Notes under the pieces: generated by a model
Seen by the model: the letters and a program-made list of their open reading frames with translations, nothing else
Told to the model about the DNA's origin: nothing
Database searches by the model: none
Shown: positions 24,475 through 31,580 of the stretch, piece after piece
Position numbering within the stretch: the first letter of the stretch is position 1
Layout of the letters: every line of letters starts with the position of its first letter
Assembly (NCBI GenBank): GCA_003223875.1
Contig: QHWY01000014.1
Span: 1 to 34,997 of the forward strand
DNA length: 34,997 nucleotides
Reading direction: 5' to 3'
Origin: Acidobacteriota bacterium
GTDB lineage: Bacteria; Acidobacteriota; Terriglobia; 20CM-2-55-15
Program-made: the position numbers and the translations under genes

Positions 24475-24999
24475 CTACTCCTCCAGCTTGTCCCTTGTTG
24501 GGACGAGAAGTGAGTTGTCATGCCGGGCGAGGGCTTGCAAACTCCTTCTGGCGAAACCGAGTCTACCCCTGGCCACGACGATGGAGTCTACCGTGACCAC
24601 TGCTTCCACCAGCGCGAAGTCTTCAATAAACTTGAGGACTTGCACCTCGATCTCCATTCTATCTCCTGGAGCCACCGGGACCAGGAACCGCATGTCGTTG
24701 ATGGATCCAAGCACGAGGAACTCTCCTGGCCGCGTTCCGTTTCCGGTCGTCTTCGAAAAAAGAATGGAAGCCGATTGGCCGATCGCCTCCACAATCAGGG
24801 TTCCCGGCATCACGGCGTACTCGGGGAAGTGGCCTAAGAACTGGATCTCATTTCCCGTCACATTCTTGGTTGTTCGGATGCGCGTTCCCGGTTCCAGCGA
24901 GACCACAGTGTCGACCATTATCATGGGAAACCTTTGCTTTAGAAGCGCTCTCACTTCCTCAAATGTCATCGAAGGGGTTGCCATGCCCATGGCGCACAT
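24475..24999 (-). CDS. FabZ-like 3-hydroxyacyl-ACP dehydratase (hotdog fold)
   Basis: Length is 174 aa from the ATG at 24999; ATGs at 24990 and 24984 are alternatives, and the GAGG site fits 24990 better. The FabZ pattern is clear: PMIMVDTVVSLEPG, NEIQFLGHFPEYAVMPGTLIVEA with catalytic His57 (GHFP) and Glu71 (IVEA). The usual FabZ LPHRYPFLLVD segment is replaced by LKQRFPMIMVD, and there is a C-terminal extension after about residue 155, so this is a pathway-specific paralogue and not the housekeeping enzyme. It would dehydrate a 3-hydroxyacyl chain on the ACP of this operon; no ketosynthase or ketoreductase is encoded here. It starts 3 bp after the methyltransferase stop. Confidence 0.85.
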   Translation of the reverse strand: MCAMGMATPSMTFEEVRALLKQRFPMIMVDTVVSLEPGTRIRTTKNVTGNEIQFLGHFPEYAVMPGTLIVEAIGQSASILFSKTTGNGTRPGEFLVLGSINDMRFLVPVAPGDRMEIEVQVLKFIEDFALVEAVVTVDSIVVARGRLGFARRSLQALARHDNSLLVPTRDKLEE

Positions 25000-25002
25000 G
25001 CC

Positions 25003-25902
25003 TCAACGCCGCCTCAGGATCATGGCTGTGGCGCGTGGCAGAAACCGTGATCCCGGGGGCACAGTGCTGGCATCGGAGACGAGTCGGGACACCCGCAGGC
25101 CGGCGGCCTCGGCCATTCGCAGAGGCTGGCTCTCTTGGTTGTATTCAAAAACGTGGTCTCGCTGTGCGGACTCGATGGCCGTGCTGAAGAACACGAGCCC
25201 TTCCGGCGACAGGCGCTGAGTAATCGCCATAAACAGCGGCTTCGGATCAGGCAAGTGCTCGGCAAGCATGGCCGATATGATCCCTTGATATTGTCTCTCG
25301 CTAGCCGGCTCGTTTGTTTTCAGGGCATCTTGAATCGCGAACTTGACACGATCTCCGTGTCCGGAGACAGCGAGCAGACGATTCGCTATAGCCACCGCTG
25401 GCGGGCTGATGTCCACACCTTCGATTTGAATGTCCCGACGCTCCTCTGCCGCTAAAAGGCTCAGGACACCGTGTCCAGCCGCCAGTTCCAAGACCGTCGC
25501 GTTTCGAGGCAATTGTCTTAAGAACTCGTCTCGAAACATTTTGATGTGGTTGACCATTGACGGCCAGAATGCGTAGATCAGGATCGCGGCCCACATGTAA
25601 GGCACGGCATAGTCTTCATCCTTGTAAACGCCTGACATGATTTCGGGCATGCTTTCGGGAGTGTACCTGCCAGCGCCTTCATAAATCTGCTGAGCCTGAG
25701 CGACACCGAAGCAATATTTTGCGTAGCCCCGTGCCGCATCATCGATTGCGGTCTCTCCGTAGGTTGCTTCGGCCCAACGGGCCAGGGGATTCAACAACCA
25801 CGAGCACAATTCCCTATTCGCCTCGAAGGTCGCGCGTGCACTCGGCGCAAACAGCCTAGCCCTGCGATCTAAGGCCTCCAGAAACAGTTCCGCGTGCTTC
25901 AT
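25003..25902 (-). CDS. Class I SAM-dependent methyltransferase
   Basis: Length is 299 aa. The N-terminal 110 residues are helical with aromatic clusters (ARGYAKYCFGVAQAQQIYE). The Rossmann domain follows with SAM motif I VLELAAGHGVLSL (137-149), an acidic residue after the second strand (IQIEGVDIS) and motif IV-like QYQGIISAMLAEHLPDP. AAGGA lies 5 nt before the ATG. It begins 16 bp after the LuxC-like gene. A substrate bound to the ACP or a carboxyl/hydroxyl group of the acyl product is plausible; the sequence does not tell which. Confidence 0.85.
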   Translation of the reverse strand: MKHAELFLEALDRRARLFAPSARATFEANRELCSWLLNPLARWAEATYGETAIDDAARGYAKYCFGVAQAQQIYEGAGRYTPESMPEIMSGVYKDEDYAVPYMWAAILIYAFWPSMVNHIKMFRDEFLRQLPRNATVLELAAGHGVLSLLAAEERRDIQIEGVDISPPAVAIANRLLAVSGHGDRVKFAIQDALKTNEPASERQYQGIISAMLAEHLPDPKPLFMAITQRLSPEGLVFFSTAIESAQRDHVFEYNQESQPLRMAEAAGLRVSRLVSDASTVPPGSRFLPRATAMILRRR

Positions 25903-25918
25903 CTTGTTCCTTAATGTC

Positions 25919-27175
25919 TCAATTCTGTGAGCGTACGTGGCGAACGAGACGCACCATCGGCCGGATCAAATCCGCTCCGTCCCAAGGGGAACTGAAGTTA
26001 TGCATCGACCCCAGCTTCACGACCCTGTCCACTCCCCGGCGGGCTGCAGCCGGGGCCAGTATCGCCTCCCTCTGAGCATCTTTAACCCCCAAACCCAGGG
26101 TCTGCAACGTTCCATCGAACCTCGAGATCACGTCCAACAGGTCGTCCACCACCAGCACATTAAGTGTTCGCCCCTGCGTCGGTTTGGGTATTTCCGGACC
26201 CGTTCCTTGCAGGATGGTCCAATCCGGCGACTCGGGAAACAATGCGTGGTTCGCAGCGTCATTAAGCAGCCACGAGGCACGGGCGAGACAAATCGCCGAG
26301 GTCAACGCTGGATGCATTTGCTGTCGCGCGTGCACGCGGTTCTCTTCTTGAAAAGCGCGCCCGAGCTCTTCTACGAACTCACCGGGATCGCACTCGGGAT
26401 GGCGCTCAAGGAATAGTGCTTGTGGTGATGAGCAGGCTTGTTGCTCAAACTGCCACACGTCGCGCGCGATGCGTCGGCACCAGGACGGCCGTTCGATTCG
26501 GTCACCCCACGCGTCCGCATCCATCAGCGCAACGGATATGCGGGGACCAAAGACAGAGACACGCGACCAGTAAGGAAAAGGCAACGCACGCACCTGAGAG
26601 ACCGCTTCGGCGCCGCCCCAGATCATGGCACCATCCACAGCCCGCGCCATGGCCTCCTGCAAATCCGTGCGCGAATGATCGAAAGTCACCATAACAATGC
26701 GCTCTGTCAACCGGCCGATTCGATCGACCTCTTGCAGCTTCTCCATGATCTGCCGAGTTAGCTCGACCAAGGCACCAGGCACGCGCACCAGACAGGCATT
26801 GCCTCCAAGCAAGCCGCACGTGAGAGACAGGATAGGCTGCACCTCGACGTTCCCGGCTGGCCAATGACCGACTACTCCCAGCGGAAATGCCCGCAGCCTT
26901 GCGCGCCCGTCTTCCCGCCATCCACCCCTTAGCGAATCCGGGCCTAGCTCACGCAGTAGAACCGGCTCCAGAGAGTTGCGCCGAAGCCACAGGCGAAGAA
27001 ATGCCAAGCCCGGGACTGCATGCAAGCCATCTGCACCCAGGGCACCGGCCCACCGCTCGAACACTTCCAGAACGGCCTGAGGGGTAATCTCGTCTCGCTG
27101 TGCAATCTCTCGAAGCCGGCGCGCCGCGCAACAAATTTCTTGAGGAGAGTCCACAGTTTGGATCAGGTCACTCAT
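25919..27175 (-). CDS. LuxC-like acyl-CoA (acyl-ACP) reductase
   Basis: Length is 418 aa from the ATG at 27175, which overlaps the LuxE-like stop by 4 bp (ATGA); the longer frame to 27373 lies within that gene. The family markers are visible: HWPAGNV (104-110) for NADPH binding as in LuxC proteins, a Gly-rich MIWGGAEAV, and the catalytic Cys248 in FEQQACSSPQ. LuxC reduces an enzyme-bound acyl group to the fatty aldehyde using NADPH. Its partner LuxE lies directly upstream, so an acyl-reductase complex producing an aldehyde or a further product is likely. No luciferase genes (luxAB) are present. Confidence 0.88.
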   Translation of the reverse strand: MSDLIQTVDSPQEICCAARRLREIAQRDEITPQAVLEVFERWAGALGADGLHAVPGLAFLRLWLRRNSLEPVLLRELGPDSLRGGWREDGRARLRAFPLGVVGHWPAGNVEVQPILSLTCGLLGGNACLVRVPGALVELTRQIMEKLQEVDRIGRLTERIVMVTFDHSRTDLQEAMARAVDGAMIWGGAEAVSQVRALPFPYWSRVSVFGPRISVALMDADAWGDRIERPSWCRRIARDVWQFEQQACSSPQALFLERHPECDPGEFVEELGRAFQEENRVHARQQMHPALTSAICLARASWLLNDAANHALFPESPDWTILQGTGPEIPKPTQGRTLNVLVVDDLLDVISRFDGTLQTLGLGVKDAQREAILAPAAARRGVDRVVKLGSMHNFSSPWDGADLIRPMVRLVRHVRSQN

Positions 27176-28320
27176 GCGATCCCGACTCTCGCCATACTCG
27201 TAGTCCGTGGTTCGACGTTGCCACAGCCGCGAGCCTCCGCCTTCGGTACCCTTCGCGTGAAGCGGAAACAGGTGCCACGTCTTCCGCAGGGGCACTCGTC
27301 GTAGCCAATGATTTCGGCCATGTCCTCGGTCAACACCAGAAACCCGGGGAAACTCGTCGGCAGCACGCTGCAAACCTGAATGAGACCCTGCTGTCCGGCT
27401 TCAACGGGCTCAAGCGTCAACGGATTCCTCATGATGACCTCTGCGAAAGCGGGTACATGCTTGTTACCGCGCTCGCAATCCGGATAGACGACGCCAACGT
27501 TCTCGACCATGCCGTAGTAATCAATGACGCGATTCGTCGAACAACCGAAGACCGACGCCACGCCACGGATAAACACATCCCTGGTGACTGCTTGGTCCTC
27601 TAAACGCTTCCATCCGCCACTATGCAGCACGCGGACGTTGGGAAGGCCCAGTTCGATGCCCTTACACTGAAGAGGCTGGACGAGGTGGGTCCAGATCACA
27701 TAGGTAAATCCGTAGGCCAATACCTCGGCATCTTTCCACTTTGCAGCCCAATCAAGAAGCTTCTCCAGATCAAGACCCGCATCTCCCTCCGGATTGCGGC
27801 TTAAGCAACACTCGACGTCCGTCGCGAAAGACCCTAGAGCCTGGATAGCTGCACCACGTACTCCCAGCTCAAATTGTGCAGTTAGATTTTGTGGTATATC
27901 GATAACCAAATAGGGCCTGCGCGCAGGTCCGATAAAATCACGAATGATCGTGACGACCCCTTTCGTCATTCTCCTTGCGGTCGAGCCGTCCAGAACTACG
28001 CGGCTCGGCACCTGGCCGGTAGTCGCACTCGAGGTAAGAGTTCGCTTGATTTCCTTTGCGTCCACCAGACTCAGTGGCGGATTCGCCTTGAAAACACCGG
28101 CCGGCAGGTACGGCAGGTCGGCAATTCGGTTTGCCGCGCGAAAATCCACAGGCCAATGCTGCACGTAGTTGCGAAATCGCGAATTTCGAGCGCAAGCGTA
28201 GGCTAGTTCTTCCTTCAACAACGCGAGCAAAGCGCAGCGCCGTTCGTCGGGAGCCAGTCCATATATTGGCGCTGCCAGCAGACTGTTGATGCCTTTCTCA
28301 ATCTCCGCCGGTGCGCTCAT
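27172..28320 (-). CDS. LuxE-like acyl-protein synthetase
   Basis: Length is 382 aa, normal for LuxE. It has the LuxE/ANL-like pattern: DLPYLPAGVFK near residue 70, a P-loop-like TLTSSATTGQVPSR (about 94-107), YGFTYVIW, VLHSGGWKRLE, DYYGMVENVG, and PCGRRGTCFRF near the end (a Cys-rich turn also seen in LuxE). LuxE activates a fatty acid with ATP and transfers it to the reductase. The gene overlaps both neighbours by 4 bp (ATGA), indicating coupled translation. Whether it takes its acyl group from free acid or from the operon's ACP is not known. Confidence 0.88.
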   Translation of the reverse strand: MSAPAEIEKGINSLLAAPIYGLAPDERRCALLALLKEELAYACARNSRFRNYVQHWPVDFRAANRIADLPYLPAGVFKANPPLSLVDAKEIKRTLTSSATTGQVPSRVVLDGSTARRMTKGVVTIIRDFIGPARRPYLVIDIPQNLTAQFELGVRGAAIQALGSFATDVECCLSRNPEGDAGLDLEKLLDWAAKWKDAEVLAYGFTYVIWTHLVQPLQCKGIELGLPNVRVLHSGGWKRLEDQAVTRDVFIRGVASVFGCSTNRVIDYYGMVENVGVVYPDCERGNKHVPAFAEVIMRNPLTLEPVEAGQQGLIQVCSVLPTSFPGFLVLTEDMAEIIGYDECPCGRRGTCFRFTRRVPKAEARGCGNVEPRTTSMARVGIA

Positions 28321-29783
28321 TGCATTATCTGCAACTGAAACCGGGCGATCTTTCCGTTTGCCGTTTCAGGCAATTCAGCGACGACATTCACAGAGGCGCA
28401 AGTCCACGGGGGCGGAAGCGCACGCCGAACTCTTTCGATGATATTGTGGACTCCCGTGTCGGCGACGACGAAGAGCGCGAGCGCTTCTCCGGCCTCCGGA
28501 TGCGGCACGGCAGTGGCGACACATTGGTAGACGCCCGGGATGGCTGCCAACTTCGCTTCCACTTCGGCAAAACTCACACGGACGCCTCGAATTTTTATAA
28601 ACTCACCCGTGCGTCCCTTGATCCAGAGGTATCCCTCGTCGTCACGACAGCCGAAGTCTCCCGTCTTGAGCCAGCCGCCGTTAAACTTACGCTGCGTTGC
28701 CTCAGCATCATCGAGGTATCCGGAGCAGACTGATGGACCGCACACCTGGATCTCGCCGGTCTGCCCCGTAGGAACTTCTCTCCCCATCTCATCGACGATC
28801 CGGATCACCAGATTGTCCAAGGGCAAACCGGCACTGCCAAGCTTCTCGCCCAGGCGATCTGGAGGAAGACAGGAAATGCGAGCTGTGGCTTCGGTCTGGC
28901 CATACATGACCAAGAACTCAGCCGTTGGCACAATGTCGCGCATTTGCCGGATACGTTCGGGAGCAAGCGCGCCGCCCGCCTGGAGGAAACGCCGGAGACC
29001 TGGCAACGGGAAGGCTCTGAGGTGTGAGCGGCTGAGCAGGATATTGTAGACAGTCGGAACACCTGCGAACGTGGTACAGGCGTAGGTGTTGATCGCGTGC
29101 AGTACCTTGTCTGGGAACATGAACCGCGAGTCGAACACAACACCCCCTCCCTGGTACAGGTGAGAGTGCATTACGCTCGCCCCGAAGCAGTAACTTACCG
29201 GCATGATTAGCATGGCGCTTTCATCGATCCCCAAATGCTGGCTTCGGACGATTGCCTCCGTGTTGGCAAGCAGGTTGCGATGGCTGACCATCACGAGCCG
29301 CGGCAGGCCTGTCGAGCCTGAGGTGGGCATCAAAGCTGCGAGGTCATCTTCCTCACACGGCGCCGGCTCCAACAACTGAGCGGCCCGCGCGCTGAAGTTA
29401 CCCTCGAGTTGGAGAACGTCATTCTTTCCTCCCCAGGCACCGCGGAGTCCTGTGGCGGTCCACACGGCTTTCGCGTTGGCCTTTGCCAACATCGACTCCC
29501 CTAATCGTGGGAGCGCGCGGTCCTCCATCAGCACCGGTACCAAACCGCCATACACGGCCCCCAGATATGCGAGTGTACTTGCTGGGTCGTGGCCGCAACT
29601 GACCAATAGGCGGTCCCCCGCCTGCAAGCCGACCGAGGAAAATCCAACCGCGAAGCCGACTATCGATTCAGCAATGTCTCGGCCTCCAAGTGTTTCCCCG
29701 GTTGCTGCGTCAATCAGATGTGAGTTCTGTCCCAACCGCCGGACCAGTCGGCCCGCGAAGTTCCACTTCTCGGACTTCGACAC
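28317..29783 (-). CDS. AMP-dependent acyl ligase (ANL superfamily)
   Basis: Length is 488 aa from the GTG at 29783, which has AAGG 6 nt upstream; a TTG at 29813 would extend it. Visible motifs are the P-loop TSGSTGLPR (154-162), the A5 motif YGQTEATARI, A7 LKTGDFGCRDDEGYLWIKGR, the A8 hinge FIKIRGVRVSFAEVE and the catalytic Lys of A10 in ANGKIARF (K478). It should activate a carboxylic acid as an adenylate and load it onto the phosphopantetheine arm of the ACP encoded directly upstream. The start lies inside the 3' end of the ACP gene (74-bp overlap). Residue content alone does not define chain length of the substrate. Confidence 0.93.
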   Translation of the reverse strand: MSKSEKWNFAGRLVRRLGQNSHLIDAATGETLGGRDIAESIVGFAVGFSSVGLQAGDRLLVSCGHDPASTLAYLGAVYGGLVPVLMEDRALPRLGESMLAKANAKAVWTATGLRGAWGGKNDVLQLEGNFSARAAQLLEPAPCEEDDLAALMPTSGSTGLPRLVMVSHRNLLANTEAIVRSQHLGIDESAMLIMPVSYCFGASVMHSHLYQGGGVVFDSRFMFPDKVLHAINTYACTTFAGVPTVYNILLSRSHLRAFPLPGLRRFLQAGGALAPERIRQMRDIVPTAEFLVMYGQTEATARISCLPPDRLGEKLGSAGLPLDNLVIRIVDEMGREVPTGQTGEIQVCGPSVCSGYLDDAEATQRKFNGGWLKTGDFGCRDDEGYLWIKGRTGEFIKIRGVRVSFAEVEAKLAAIPGVYQCVATAVPHPEAGEALALFVVADTGVHNIIERVRRALPPPWTCASVNVVAELPETANGKIARFQLQIMQ

Positions 29784-30027
29784 GCTGAACCTTCCCGAGC
29801 TTGAATTGCACAACTTTGACGATCTTTTTCACATCCTCCATTTCCATCAAGTCTTCTACGTCGAAACTCAATCCAAAAATGCGTTCCAGGCTGCTGGCAA
29901 GCTGCACGTGTCCCATGGAATCCCAGGCGGGAATGTCGCTTGGTGTGGAATCGATTGTGATCGTCTCCGGATCGATGCCGAACGCAGCTTCGAAGGCCTT
30001 CTGTATTTTCGGGACTAAGTCTTCCAT
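29710..30027 (-). CDS. Acyl carrier protein with a C-terminal tail
   Basis: Length is 105 aa, about 25 more than a typical ACP. The four-helix core is clear, with the phosphopantetheine site Ser37 in AWDSMGH followed by LASSLERIFGLSFDVEDLMEMEDVKKIV. A basic, Val-rich tail (VQRVEVREVEL) comes after about residue 78; it is encoded in DNA that overlaps the next gene in another frame. GGAG lies 8 nt before the ATG. This is a dedicated carrier for the neighbouring ligase, dehydratase and possibly the reductase. Confidence 0.92.
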   Translation of the reverse strand: MEDLVPKIQKAFEAAFGIDPETITIDSTPSDIPAWDSMGHVQLASSLERIFGLSFDVEDLMEMEDVKKIVKVVQFKLGKVQRVEVREVELRGPTGPAVGTELTSD

Positions 30028-30048
30028 GATAATTCTCCCTCTTCGGAC

Positions 30049-30750
30049 TCAGGAAACGTTCTTCAGCCTAGCCGCTCTAACGCTTTTGTGAGCTGTATCC
30101 CTCCGCAGTTGAACAACCCACGTAAACATCAGGAAGCGGCTTATCCCCACTCTTCGCAACTCCTTCCACTTGTTAGTCATCCGTGTGCACCAGAACGCTG
30201 GGATATTGTCGGCGAAGTAATACCCATACGCTTTTGTATATCCTTTCGAACGGAGTGAAAGCATGCCGTTATTTTGGAAGGCTGCGGATACGCCCTGCTT
30301 CCTTTCGGCTGGCTCCACAAATATGTCAAAGGTATACACATGACTTGGTTGCCAAGTCTTGAATCCGAACCGACGGAGATCGACGTGCAACGAGGAAAGG
30401 TCCTCGGTAGCTTCCGAAACCCAGTACCACTGGTCACCGACGATTAGATTGTCCCGGGCAAGAGCAAATCCGCCATACTTCTGTTTTTGGAGGTAATGTA
30501 AAGCCTTCAGATGCCTGTTGGGGACGGCAAACCGATATGCACCGGAAGAAAGCATGTCCTCATCAATTTCGAGCACCTTCAAGTTCAAACTTGCAAGCGG
30601 CTCTGGACGCTCCACTACTTCCGACAAGTCTTTCTCAACAACTATGGCAGCGCGTCTAAAAAACGCTACCTGCCTCAGAACCGAATTCCATCCATTCGAT
30701 CTGACAGCATCAATCAGTTGAGCTGAGCGCATTTTTAGCACGTTTAGCAT
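30049..30750 (-). CDS. GNAT-like acyltransferase
   Basis: Length is 233 aa from the ATG at 30750, preceded by AGGA at 7 nt. The frame extends to a GTG at 30843 that lacks a good site. The C-terminal half has the GNAT pattern: HVYTFDIFVEPAERKQGVSAAF (strand 4 and the pyrophosphate-binding loop, here E-R-K-Q-G-V-S-A in place of R-G-x-G-x-A), then KGYTKAYGYYFADNIPAF. The N-terminal part (VLKMRSAQLIDAVRSNGW) is basic and helical. It could transfer an acyl group from the operon's ACP to a sugar or amine, as some GNAT enzymes do in surface-polymer loci. It ends 21 bp before the ACP gene. Confidence 0.6.
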   Translation of the reverse strand: MLNVLKMRSAQLIDAVRSNGWNSVLRQVAFFRRAAIVVEKDLSEVVERPEPLASLNLKVLEIDEDMLSSGAYRFAVPNRHLKALHYLQKQKYGGFALARDNLIVGDQWYWVSEATEDLSSLHVDLRRFGFKTWQPSHVYTFDIFVEPAERKQGVSAAFQNNGMLSLRSKGYTKAYGYYFADNIPAFWCTRMTNKWKELRRVGISRFLMFTWVVQLRRDTAHKSVRAARLKNVS

Positions 30751-30763
30751 CGGAACATCCTGT

Positions 30764-30853
30764 CTATGCCCAGGTTCCTCGACGTGCAGTAAGCCCCGCT
30801 GGAGAGCACACTGAAAGCGGAGATATGGCCGCTCCCTCGGCACCGCGTCTCAC
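30764..30853 (-). CDS. Possible 29-codon leader ORF before the acyl operon
   Basis: A GTG at 30853 is preceded by a near-perfect ribosome site (TAGGAGGAA, 9 nt spacing) and opens a frame of 29 codons rich in Ala, Arg and Ser that ends with TAG 13 bp before the ATG of the GNAT gene. No known peptide is recognised. The strong site so close to the operon start could mark a leader peptide or instead serve an upstream start of the GNAT gene (GTG at 30843, 19 nt away, too far to be good). Confidence 0.3.
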   Translation of the reverse strand: MRRGAEGAAISPLSVCSPAGLTARRGTWA

Positions 30854-31237
30854 GACGGATTTCCTCCTACAAGGATAATCTAAAGCAACTGAAATACCGC
30901 GGAGCGATTCTCTAAATATAAGCAGGACATGAAGAAAACGATCAGCCGCCAATGTCGAGACATTGCAGTGCGAATGGAGATGCGTGGTTTTGAGAATCCG
31001 AATTCACCGGAGAGCGCATTAAGTTTCACAATCTCCAATAGACGGTGGCAATCGGTATCCTAGCTCTTGAAGGCGAACTGAGATTGGGTTCGTCACCTAC
31101 TACCGCAGCCGGAGCGTCTGGTGGCGAACGGAATTCTGACGGCGTGTAGTAGTGCAGGCAGCTATTCAGAACTGAAAGTTTGGCACAGTTTTCACAATTC
31201 ACATCAAAAAAGGATGATAGCCGGTTGTGCAGGCAAA

Positions 31238-31516
31238 CTAATGCCGAGCTTCCCACACATGGAAGTAGGCTTTAGTCCCTCTTTGCTCCGCAGCCCTTTC
31301 GAAGGCTAGCATCAGATCCACTCCGCTGCCATTGGCGGACTTAGCTACCGCCATGATGCGGTTATTGGAGAAACGGAAATCCGTCATGCTGCGATCGAGC
31401 TTGGCCTTAGTTTGAGGGGCGCGAAATCTTACAAGGCTTACTTCGTGGAGGCTGTGTTGCCAATCCGCTTCAATCGGCCAACCGGCGGGGTCGCTACTAC
31501 ACCCGTCACGTTCGGT
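31238..31516 (-). pseudogene. Unassigned open frame, possible gene remnant
   Basis: A stop-free frame of 92 codons encodes a normal-looking peptide, including LDRSMTDFRFSNNRIMAVAK and AFERAAEQRGTKAYFHVWEA. It has no convincing start or ribosome site. I do not recognise a family. It could be the 3' end of a decayed gene or chance in GC-rich DNA. Confidence 0.2.
31345..31352 (-). promoter_or_regulatory. Third ops-core match upstream of the acyl operon
   Basis: The minus strand reads GGCGGTAGCT, identical over 10 bases to the proximal ops-like element before the antiterminator gene, but not embedded in the 24-bp repeat. It is oriented towards the acyl operon, about 600 bp before its first gene, and lies inside the unassigned open frame. 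Confidence 0.2.
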
Positions 31517-31580
31517 CTACATTTTGGATTGGGATTCTAAGGGAACTCCCCAAATACCGCCTGCGATTCTATTGACCGGA

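Larger units (their letters stand above)
30868..31580. other. Gene-poor 713-bp region upstream of the acyl operon
   Basis: No convincing complete gene is visible. The part from 30868 to about 31250 is AT-richer than its surroundings and should hold the promoter of the acyl operon; TATATTT on the minus strand near 30912-30918 could be a -10 element but no matching -35 box is evident. The part from 31238 to 31516 holds the unassigned open frame listed separately. Confidence 0.5.

Noticed and set aside
24124..24596. Plus-strand frames across the gap between the dehydratase and antiterminator genes
   Set aside because: No family resemblance or ribosome site; part of them is antisense to the dehydratase gene, and the gap carries regulatory dyads.
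24475..30750. Bioluminescence (lux) operon
   Set aside because: LuxC- and LuxE-like genes are present, but luxA, luxB and luxD are absent and an ACP, dehydratase and methyltransferase are included instead.
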